Shown here one piece after another: positions 13,858 to 19,974 of a DNA stretch of 19,974 nucleotides. The DNA is taken from NCBI GenBank assembly GCA_900764225.1, contig CAAFNG010000078.1:1-19974 (forward strand), in the 5' to 3' direction. The position numbers and the translations under genes are program-made. Below the pieces are notes generated by a model, which was not told where the DNA came from, ran no database searches, and saw only the letters and a list, made by a program, of their open reading frames with translations. Position 1 is the first letter of the stretch; each line of letters starts with the position of its first letter. Origin of the DNA: Lachnospiraceae bacterium. GTDB lineage: Bacteria > Bacillota > Clostridia > Lachnospirales > Lachnospiraceae.

Positions 13858-14663
13858 TGGCTTTTACAAATGAGCAGCTTGAGCGGTACTCCCGCCATAT
13901 CATCCTGAAAGAGGTCGGAGTAAAAGGTCAGAAAAAGCTTCTGAATGCCAAGGTTCTGATAATCGGAGCCGGAGGACTTGGAGCACCGGCAGCCCTTTAC
14001 CTTGCAGCAGCAGGTGTGGGAACTATCGGAATCGTAGATGCAGATGAGGTAGATCTTTCCAATCTTCAGAGACAGGTCATCCACACAACTGCAGATGTCG
14101 GAAAACTGAAGGTAGAGTCCGCGGTTGAAACAATGAAGGCCATCAACCCGGATGTTACTGTAAATACATATCATACCTTTGTAGATTCCAGCAATATCAT
14201 GGATCTGATCAAAGATTACGATTTCATTCTTGACGGAACGGACAACTTTCCAGCAAAATTCCTGATCAACGATGCCTGTGTAATGGCTGAGAAACCGTTT
14301 TCACATGCAGGGATCATCCGTTTCCAGGGACAGCTGATGACTTACGTTCCGGGACAGGGCCCATGCTACAGATGTGCGTTCCAGAGCCCGCCGCCAAAGG
14401 ATGCCGTACCGACCTGTAAGCAGGCTGGCGTGATCGGAGCCATGGGCGGAGTGATCGGAAGCCTTCAGGCAATGGAAGCAATCAAGTACATCATCGGACA
14501 GGGTGATCTTCTTACAGGAAGACTTCTCACCTACGATGCACTGAAGATGACTTTCCGTACCGTGAAGCTTCCGAAGAATCATCATTGCCCGGTATGCGGC
14601 GATGATCCGACGATCACAGAACTGATCGATTATGAGCAGGCTGTGTGTGAATTGAAACACTAA
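13857..14663 (+). CDS. hcyF: E1-like carrier-adenylating enzyme (ThiF/MoeB/HesA family, HcyF-like)
   Basis: The 268-residue protein adenylates the C-terminal Gly of a sulfur carrier. The nucleotide loop GAGGLG is at residues 37-42. IVDADEVDLSNLQRQ (59-73) contains the conserved Asp, Asn and Arg residues, K85 follows, and DGTDNF is at 126-131. Zinc-site pairs are CYRC (170-173) and CPVC (244-247), and the potential thioester/persulfide Cys is C187 in PTCKQAGV. There is no rhodanese domain, so sulfur must come from elsewhere, plausibly the TusA-like protein. It overlaps the carrier gene by one base. The thi operon of this window lacks thiF, so this enzyme may activate ThiS too. MoeB-type molybdopterin work is unlikely, since no moa or moe genes are near. 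Confidence 0.92.
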   Translation: MAFTNEQLERYSRHIILKEVGVKGQKKLLNAKVLIIGAGGLGAPAALYLAAAGVGTIGIVDADEVDLSNLQRQVIHTTADVGKLKVESAVETMKAINPDVTVNTYHTFVDSSNIMDLIKDYDFILDGTDNFPAKFLINDACVMAEKPFSHAGIIRFQGQLMTYVPGQGPCYRCAFQSPPPKDAVPTCKQAGVIGAMGGVIGSLQAMEAIKYIIGQGDLLTGRLLTYDALKMTFRTVKLPKNHHCPVCGDDPTITELIDYEQAVCELKH

Positions 14664-14700
14664 AAATTAAGTATAGAAACCCATTGGAGGCTGCGAAGAA

Positions 14701-15117
14701 ATGCTGAAATTAAAAAAAGAAGATTATGAGAAAATATTAGACCACTGCAGAAAAGGACTTCCCAATGAGTCCTGCGGCCTTCTGGGCGGGACCATTGAGG
14801 GCGATGTAAAAACCATCGAGAAGGTGTATCTGCTGACAAATATCGATGAAAGTAACGAACACTTTTCCATGGACCCGAAGGAACAGCTGAGCGCGATCAA
14901 AGATATCCGTCACAACGGATACCAGATGATCGGAAATTTTCATTCTCATCCGGAGTCTCCGTCAAGGCCTTCCGAAGAAGATAAACGACTTGCATTTGAC
15001 CCGAACATCGAATATCTGATCCTCTCCCTTATGGATGCAGAAAATCCGGTGTTGAAGGCCTTTGGCGTAGATAAAGAAAAAAATGTAACTGTACATGAGA
15101 TTCAGATAACAGAGTGA
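14701..15117 (+). CDS. hcyD: JAMM/MPN+ metalloprotease (Mec/HcyD-like)
   Basis: A 138-residue zinc isopeptidase-type protease. The JAMM motif is complete: E23 in NESCGLLGG, then H81-S-H83 followed by seven residues, S91 and D94 (HSHPESPSRPSEED). Bacterial stand-alone members (M67 family) remove residues after Gly-Gly from sulfur carriers: Mec trims CysO in Mycobacterium, and HcyD trims HcyS in Wolinella. The carrier encoded 0.8 kb upstream ends GGGAR, exactly the substrate type expected, and ThiS of the thi operon ends GGGSC. The ATG at 14701 is preceded by TTGGAGG. Its stop overlaps the ATG of aprA (TGATG), implying translational coupling. Confidence 0.93.
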   Translation: MLKLKKEDYEKILDHCRKGLPNESCGLLGGTIEGDVKTIEKVYLLTNIDESNEHFSMDPKEQLSAIKDIRHNGYQMIGNFHSHPESPSRPSEEDKRLAFDPNIEYLILSLMDAENPVLKAFGVDKEKNVTVHEIQITE

Positions 15118-16829
15118 TGAGTATGAAAAACAGATTAAACACAAAGGAAATTACAACAGATGTGCTGATCATAGGCGGAGGTACCGCAGGCTGTTATGCG
15201 GCGCTGGTTCTCTCAGAACAGAAAGCCGGCAGGGTACTGATCGCAGAAAAAGCAAATATCAGACGAAGCGGCTGTCTGGCAGCAGGTGTTAATGCCATCA
15301 ATGCCTATATCGTAAAAGGCCGCAAACCGCAGGATTATGTAGATTATGCCACAAAGGATGCCGCTGGCATCGTAAGGCAGGATCTTCTTCTTACAGCAGC
15401 GGAGAATTTCAACGAAGTTACCGCAAAAATGGAGAAGCTTGGGCTTGTGATCCTGAAGGATGAAAATGGTGATTATGTAGCCAGAGGAAACCGTAACATC
15501 AAGATCAACGGCGAAAATTTTAAACCCCTTCTTGCTGATGCAGTTCATAAAGCTGAGAATGTAGACGTTCTGAACTATGTAAATATCACAGACCTTCTTG
15601 TAAAAGACGGACAGGTTTACGGAGCGGTTGGTTTCTCTATTATGGAAGAAACAGCATACATTATCCGGGCAAAGGCAGTTCTTGCTGCAACAGGCGGAGC
15701 GGCCGGACTTTATAAACCAAACAATCCCGGATTTTCCAGACATAAGATGTGGTATCCACCGTTTAACACAGGCGCCGGATATGCAATGGGAATTCTGGCA
15801 GGTGCGGAAATGACGTCCTTTGAGATGCGTTTTATCGCACTTCGCTGCAAGGATACCATTGCTCCTACGGGAACCATCGCACAGGGTGTCGGCGCAAAAC
15901 AGATTAATGCAGCAGGCGAGATCTATGAGACAAAATACGGACTGACCACAAGTGAGAGAGTTTACGGAACAGTTCGGGAAAATCAGCTTGGTCACGGACC
16001 GTGTTACCTGAAGACTACAGGGATCACGAAGGAACAGGATGAAGATCTTCTGAAGGCTTATCTCAACATGGCACCGAGCCAGACTCTGAAATGGATCGAA
16101 AGCGGAAAGAGCCCCAGCGAGCAGGATGTGGAGATCCAGGGAACAGAGCCGTATATCGTAGGCGGTCATACAGCCAGCGGCTACTGGGTAAATACAGGCC
16201 GTGAAACCACGGTAAAGGGGCTGTATGCAGCAGGTGATGTTGCAGGAGGATGTCCGCAGAAATATGTGACAGGAGCTCTTGCAGAAGGAAAGCTTGCAGC
16301 ACTGGATATGGTGAAACAGTTTAAGGCCGGAACGCTGAGGGAAGCAGATGTTCAGACTGAGACAGAGATCAAGGTTCAGGAAGAGGAGATTCTTTCTCAG
16401 TACGAAAAGTTCCGCAATGAAGATGCACCGGCATTTTCCGTGGAAGAGCTGGAAGAGGCCATGCAGAAAGTCATGGATGAGTATGCAGGAGGAATTGCTT
16501 CCAATTATCAGTTTAATGAGAAACAGCTTGCTCTTGCAGATGAAAAAATCCTTCAGCTTCAGGCTCTTGCCGAAAAAACAGCGGCAGCAGATATGCATGA
16601 GCTGATGTTTGCATATGAACTTCGTGAGCGTCTCATCGTATGTCGTTCACTGATCGCTCATCTGAAAAACCGCAAAGAGACCAGATGGCATTCTTTTAAC
16701 GAAAACCTGGATCATCCGGAAACAGATGAGAAGTTTTATAAATATGTAAATTCGAAACTGGAAAATGGTGAGATCAGGATGATTTTCCGCGATATTGTAA
16801 AGGAGGACACATATGAGCATACGAATTGA
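15117..16829 (+). CDS. aprA: APS (adenylylsulfate) reductase alpha subunit, AprA
   Basis: A 570-residue FAD protein of the fumarate reductase/AprA family that reduces adenylylsulfate to sulfite and AMP. The dinucleotide loop GGGTAG is at residues 20-25 and RRSGCLAAGVNAINAY follows. Residues aligned from memory with the Archaeoglobus active site are present: Trp in KMWYPPFNTGAG, Arg in EMRFIALRCKD and His in GGHTASGYWV. AAGDVAGGCPQKYVTGALAEG is the C-terminal FAD signature. It is about 80-100 residues shorter than enzymes of sulfate-respiring bacteria. The start at 15117 overlaps the protease stop (TGATG); GTG 15114 and ATG 15123 are alternatives. It overlaps aprB by 17 bases. With CysDN beside it and no Qmo or Dsr genes, the role is assimilatory. 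Confidence 0.9.
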   Translation: MSMKNRLNTKEITTDVLIIGGGTAGCYAALVLSEQKAGRVLIAEKANIRRSGCLAAGVNAINAYIVKGRKPQDYVDYATKDAAGIVRQDLLLTAAENFNEVTAKMEKLGLVILKDENGDYVARGNRNIKINGENFKPLLADAVHKAENVDVLNYVNITDLLVKDGQVYGAVGFSIMEETAYIIRAKAVLAATGGAAGLYKPNNPGFSRHKMWYPPFNTGAGYAMGILAGAEMTSFEMRFIALRCKDTIAPTGTIAQGVGAKQINAAGEIYETKYGLTTSERVYGTVRENQLGHGPCYLKTTGITKEQDEDLLKAYLNMAPSQTLKWIESGKSPSEQDVEIQGTEPYIVGGHTASGYWVNTGRETTVKGLYAAGDVAGGCPQKYVTGALAEGKLAALDMVKQFKAGTLREADVQTETEIKVQEEEILSQYEKFRNEDAPAFSVEELEEAMQKVMDEYAGGIASNYQFNEKQLALADEKILQLQALAEKTAAADMHELMFAYELRERLIVCRSLIAHLKNRKETRWHSFNENLDHPETDEKFYKYVNSKLENGEIRMIFRDIVKEDTYEHTN

Positions 16830-17124
16830 TCAGACAAAATGTGTTGGCTGCAGAAAATGCAGTGAAGTATGTCCGGGAACCCTGATCGTCATGGAAGACA
16901 AAAAAGCCGTGATGAAATATCCGAAAAACTGCTGGGGCTGCGTTTCCTGTGTAAAGGAATGTAAAGCCGGTGCCATCGACTTTTTCCTTGGTGCGGATAT
17001 CGGCGGGAACGGAAGTATCATGAATGTAAAAAGCGAAGGGGATATCCTTCATTGGATCATTACAAAAACGGACGGTTCTACATCCGTGATCGATGTGGAT
17101 CGACGGAATTCGAATAAATATTAG
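16813..17124 (+). CDS. aprB: APS reductase beta subunit, AprB (2x[4Fe-4S] ferredoxin type)
   Basis: A 103-residue iron-sulfur subunit that should pass electrons to the AprA flavin. It has two cluster motifs, [13 protein letters not shown] (Cys 10, 13, 16, 20) and [14 protein letters not shown] (Cys 40, 43, 46, 50). The Trp after C40 sits where AprB has an aromatic residue between the clusters. AprB of sulfate reducers is around 150-165 residues with a long tail that wraps AprA; here that tail is cut to about 45 residues. A strong AAAGGAGG is embedded in the end of aprA, and the coding regions overlap by 17 bases, so both are made together. The electron donor is not encoded here; a soluble ferredoxin is likely (inference). 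Confidence 0.88.
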   Translation: MSIRIDQTKCVGCRKCSEVCPGTLIVMEDKKAVMKYPKNCWGCVSCVKECKAGAIDFFLGADIGGNGSIMNVKSEGDILHWIITKTDGSTSVIDVDRRNSNKY

Positions 17125-17180
17125 ATCAGAAGATAAGTGCTGCCGGTTCTGGCGGCCGGAACAGGAGGATGAGATCAGAT

Positions 17181-18083
17181 ATGAGTGGATTATCACATTT
17201 GGATGAGCTGGAAGCAGAGGCAATTTATATCATCCGTGAAGTTGCAGCAGAGTGCGAGAAGCCGGTAATGCTTTATTCTATAGGAAAAGACAGTTCTGTA
17301 ATGCTTCATCTTGCAATGAAAGCTTTTTACCCGGAGAAACCGCCATTCCCGTTTCTTCACGTAAACACAACATGGAAATTTAAAGAGATGATAGAGTTCC
17401 GTGACAAAACCGCGAAGGATCTGGGAATCGAAATGCTTGAGTACATTAATCAGGATGGTGTGAAGCAGGGAATCAATCCTTTTGACAGTGGTTCCGCATA
17501 CACAGACATCATGAAAACACAGGCTCTGAAGCAGGCCCTTAAGAAATATGGTTTCACAGCTGCGTTTGGCGGTGGTCGTCGTGACGAGGAGAAAAGCCGT
17601 GCAAAAGAGCGTATCTTCTCCTTCCGTAATGCAGAGCAGGCCTGGGATCCGAAGAATCAGCGTCCGGAGATGTGGAAGCTTTATAATACTGAGATCAATA
17701 AAGGCGAAAGTATCCGTGTTTTCCCGATCTCCAACTGGACTGAGACTGATATCTGGCAGTACATTAAGAGAGAAAATATCCCGATCGTTCCTCTTTATTT
17801 TGCAAAAGAGCGTCCGATTGTATACAGAGACGGAAATATTATCATGGTGGATGACGACAGGATGCGCCTGAACCCGGGTGAGGAGCCGCAGATGAAAAAG
17901 GTACGTTTCCGTACACTCGGATGCTATCCACTGACAGGTGGTATCGAATCTGAAGCGGAGACGCTGGATGAGATCATTGACGAGACTTTAAGCTCTGTGG
18001 AATCTGAGAGAACTACACGTGTTATCGATTCCGACGGCGGAGCTGCCAGCATGGAAAAAAGAAAGAGAGAGGGGTACTTCTAG
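17181..18083 (+). CDS. cysD: Sulfate adenylyltransferase subunit 2, CysD
   Basis: The 300-residue catalytic subunit of ATP sulfurylase makes APS from ATP and sulfate. The PP-loop SIGKDSS is at residues 33-39, followed by ARKAFYP-like [55 protein letters not shown] and [12 protein letters not shown], and it ends with the typical KRKREGYF. I prefer ATG 17181 because the protein then lines up with the E. coli N-terminus ([21 protein letters not shown]), and because ATG 17169 directly touches AGGAGG (17163-17168) with no spacing. cysN follows after one base. The genes provide APS to AprBA; no APS kinase (cysC) or PAPS reductase (cysH) is present. Confidence 0.96.
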   Translation: MSGLSHLDELEAEAIYIIREVAAECEKPVMLYSIGKDSSVMLHLAMKAFYPEKPPFPFLHVNTTWKFKEMIEFRDKTAKDLGIEMLEYINQDGVKQGINPFDSGSAYTDIMKTQALKQALKKYGFTAAFGGGRRDEEKSRAKERIFSFRNAEQAWDPKNQRPEMWKLYNTEINKGESIRVFPISNWTETDIWQYIKRENIPIVPLYFAKERPIVYRDGNIIMVDDDRMRLNPGEEPQMKKVRFRTLGCYPLTGGIESEAETLDEIIDETLSSVESERTTRVIDSDGGAASMEKRKREGYF

Positions 18084-18084
18084 G

Positions 18085-19770
18085 ATGAGCGGATTACTGA
18101 AATTTATCACTTGCGGAAGTGTAGATGATGGAAAATCTACACTGATCGGTCATATTCTTTATGATTCCAAGCTTTTATATGCGGACCAGGAAAAAGCCCT
18201 TCTTCTGGACAGCAAGGTAGGTTCCAGAGGAGGTGCCATTGATTATTCTCTTCTTCTGGATGGTCTGATGGCAGAACGTGAGCAGGGAATCACTATAGAT
18301 GTTGCGTATCGTTATTTTACAACCGATAAGAGAAGCTTTATCGTTGCGGATACTCCAGGGCATGAGGAGTATACAAGAAACATGGCGGTTGGAGCTTCCT
18401 TTGCTCAGCTTTCCATTATTCTTGTGGATGCGAAGCAGGGGGTTCTGGTGCAGACAAGGCGTCATGCACGTATCTGCGCTCTGATGGGTATTCATCATTT
18501 CGTATTTGCTGTTAACAAGATGGATCTTGTTGATTACAGTGAGAGCCGTTTTAATGAGATCGTAAAGGATATTAATGAGCTTTCTGAAACTCTGGGGCTT
18601 CAGGATGTTGTGATCATTCCTGTCAGTGCTACAGAGGGTGATAACGTAACGAAGAAGTCTCCGAATATGCCCTGGTATACGGGTAAAGCTCTTCTGGAGC
18701 ATCTTGAGACTGTGGATGTTTCAGAGGCTGAGAATGTCAGTGAGTTTTATCTGCCTGTTCAGCGTGTTTCTCGTCCAAACCATGAATTTCGCGGTTTCCA
18801 GGGCCAGATCGAGAGTGGACGGGTTCATGTAGGCGATATCATCACAACGCTCCCAAGCAACGAGACAGCGGCTGTTAAGACGATTCTGGTGGGCAGTGAC
18901 AACCGTGAGGAGGCTGTTGCAGGCCAGGCTGTTACGATCCAGCTGGATAAAGAGGTTGATGTAAGCCGTGGATGTGTTCTTACCAATAATAATGAGATCC
19001 CTGTTGCAAAGGGCTTTGATGCTACTCTTCTATGGATGGATGATTCTAGGCTTGAAGTGGGCAAGGAGTATCTTGTGAAGCTTGGTACCAAGAAAATCGC
19101 GGGTGTGATCAAGAGCATTGAGTTTAAGACGGATGTTAACACTGGTGAGCATGTGTCTGTGGATTCTATCGAGAAGAATGAGATCGCTCTTTGCAAGATC
19201 GGTCTTTCTGATAAAGTTGTTCTGGATGAGTTTAAGAAGAATAAGACTCTTGGTGAGCTGATCCTGATCGACCGTGTAAGCCATATGACTTCGGCCTGTG
19301 GTGTTGTGGAGTCTGTGGATACTGAGGGTGAGAAGCCATACTTCCAGAAGGATGATGTGAAGGTTGGCGGTTATGTTTTTGAGGAGTTTTATTTCAATCT
19401 TGAAAATGCGCTGCTTTCCAAGGCGGATAAAGAGGTTAAGACTTATCATGTAGGGGATACTGTGCCTGTTGAGGGTGACAGCTTTGAGTATCCGGGCTAT
19501 TTTGATATTGTTTCTCTGGAGGATAATGCGGCTGTTCTGATCCGTGATAAGAAGGTACTGGATATTATTCCGTTAGACAAGTATGCCTTCATGGGACTTC
19601 CTGTTGTGGATGAGAGAGGATTTGCCCTCGAAATCCGCAGCAATGCCGATTACCAGCAGTTCCTGGATGAGTTTAAATCAACTGATAATAAGTCAGAGTT
19701 CCATAATAAGTGGTTCAAGTTTGAGACATACAGAAAGATTGTCTGCACAGATAATTTCTGGATGATCTGA
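18085..19770 (+). CDS. cysN: Sulfate adenylyltransferase subunit 1, CysN (GTPase), with a long C-terminal extension
   Basis: The 561-residue EF-Tu-like GTPase drives APS synthesis by CysD. The P-loop GSVDDGKST is at residues 11-19, switch II DTPGHEEYTRNM at 89-100, NKMDL at 144-148 and SATEGDN at 181-187. Domains II and III run to about residue 410 (LPVQRVSRPNHEFRGFQG, GQAVTIQL, IDRVSHMTSACGVV). E. coli CysN is about 475 residues. Here roughly 140 residues (420-561) follow, with no P-loop, so this is not a CysNC fusion with APS kinase. The tail (FEEFYFNLENALL, then HVGDTVPVEGDSFEYPGYFDIV, ending ETYRKIVCTDNFWMI) is unrecognised. Codons in the later part use more T-ending and GAG/AAG forms than the preceding genes. 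The start at 18085 follows GAGAGAGGGG. It is the last gene of the operon. Confidence 0.94.
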   Translation: MSGLLKFITCGSVDDGKSTLIGHILYDSKLLYADQEKALLLDSKVGSRGGAIDYSLLLDGLMAEREQGITIDVAYRYFTTDKRSFIVADTPGHEEYTRNMAVGASFAQLSIILVDAKQGVLVQTRRHARICALMGIHHFVFAVNKMDLVDYSESRFNEIVKDINELSETLGLQDVVIIPVSATEGDNVTKKSPNMPWYTGKALLEHLETVDVSEAENVSEFYLPVQRVSRPNHEFRGFQGQIESGRVHVGDIITTLPSNETAAVKTILVGSDNREEAVAGQAVTIQLDKEVDVSRGCVLTNNNEIPVAKGFDATLLWMDDSRLEVGKEYLVKLGTKKIAGVIKSIEFKTDVNTGEHVSVDSIEKNEIALCKIGLSDKVVLDEFKKNKTLGELILIDRVSHMTSACGVVESVDTEGEKPYFQKDDVKVGGYVFEEFYFNLENALLSKADKEVKTYHVGDTVPVEGDSFEYPGYFDIVSLEDNAAVLIRDKKVLDIIPLDKYAFMGLPVVDERGFALEIRSNADYQQFLDEFKSTDNKSEFHNKWFKFETYRKIVCTDNFWMI

Positions 19771-19832
19771 TAAAAAATATATCTTTCATTTGCATCCAGC
19801 TCTTCATTTCAGCCTCTGTTTTCGCTGTATGC
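19771..19832. other. Non-coding stretch after cysN
   Basis: AT-rich and C/T-rich sequence with no gene and no clear hairpin terminator. It leads into the inverted-repeat cluster. Confidence 0.4.
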
Positions 19833-19974
19833 GTTACTGTTCACACGATGTGCGACCAGCAACGCATCTCGCCATTTTAAATCGCCTTTGGCGATGGGGC
19901 GAGATGCATTCAAGTCAAAACACGCATCTTCCGTGTCAATCAGCGGAGTGATTGACACGGGAGTGAACAGTAAC
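19833..19974. repeat. Cloverleaf-like palindromic element
   Basis: GTTACTGTTCAC (19833-19844) and GTGAACAGTAAC (19963-19974) are perfect 12-base complements that enclose two further perfect stems. Arm A is GCATCTCGCC (19864-19873) with GGCGAGATGC (19898-19907), and it contains ATCGCC/GGCGAT with a TTT loop (19881-19895). Arm B is CCGTGTCAATCA (19931-19942) with TGATTGACACGG (19949-19960), with a six-base loop. ACGCATCT occurs directly at 19862-19869 and 19922-19929. The outer stem reaches the last base, so the element may continue. No T-run follows, so it is not a standard terminator, although it may stop or protect the cysN transcript. Confidence 0.8.

Noticed and set aside
15213..16598. Long antisense open frame of 461 codons opposite aprA
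   Set aside because: It is fully inside a strongly supported gene, is Cys/Ile/His-rich like a codon-bias shadow, has no family motif and no ribosome binding site.
15117..17124. Dissimilatory sulfate respiration locus
   Set aside because: No dsrAB, qmo, sat or membrane electron complex; the partners CysDN, MetY and the carrier system are biosynthetic.
18085..19770. CysNC fusion with APS kinase
   Set aside because: The extension has no second P-loop or APS kinase motif.
19833..19974. CRISPR array or tRNA in the terminal repeats
   Set aside because: There are no regularly spaced direct repeats, and the cloverleaf arms do not have tRNA arm lengths, an anticodon loop or a T-loop motif.

Overview
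The window looks like a chromosomal segment from a gut-type Firmicute, most likely Lachnospiraceae (inference). The grounds are moderate GC, AGGAGG-type ribosome binding sites, consensus sigma-A promoters, an SPKTGD cell-wall sorting signal, Clostridia-style IS605 and IS1182 remnants, and an obligately anaerobic enzyme set (ThiH, AprBA, a ferredoxin-containing sulfite reductase).

Region 1 (1-2967) is an accessory patch. It holds the 3' part of a TnpB gene and its right end, a truncated cell-wall-anchored protein fragment directly after it, a decayed IS1182-family element, and an intact secreted protein with FN3-like and Big_2-like domains.

Region 2 (2993-5771) is a thiamine-thiazole operon, thiS-thiG-thiH. 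It is driven by a near-perfect promoter (TTGACA, 17 nt, TATACT), a TPP riboswitch with its own terminator, and a second, unidentified structured leader before thiS. No thiF is present in this operon.

Region 3 (5772-7512) has an AT-rich gap with DnaA-box-like sites, a small Rpn/YhgA-type tail remnant, and a single-gene unit for a sulfate-binding protein ending in a long bidirectional terminator. The binding protein has no lipobox.

Region 4 (7600-11069, minus strand) has a secreted Ser-rich protein of unknown function and a sensor kinase/response regulator pair.

Region 5 (11205-19770) is a ten-gene plus-strand operon: metY, a compact siroheme sulfite reductase, tusA-like, an HcyS/ThiS-type sulfur carrier, an HcyF/MoeB-type E1 enzyme, a JAMM protease (HcyD-type), aprA, aprB, cysD and cysN. 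Read together, sulfate is activated to APS (CysDN), reduced to sulfite (AprBA) and then to sulfide (Sir). Sulfur is loaded as a thiocarboxylate on a carrier trimmed by the JAMM protease and passed by MetY to O-acetylhomoserine to give homocysteine. This joins the protein-thiocarboxylate route known from Wolinella to an APS-reductase-based assimilation path in one transcription unit. The thi operon's ThiS also ends in Gly-Gly-Gly plus two residues and lacks its own ThiF, so it may share the E1 and the protease of this operon.

Region 6 (19771-19974) is non-coding and contains a cloverleaf-like set of perfect inverted repeats that reaches the end of the window.
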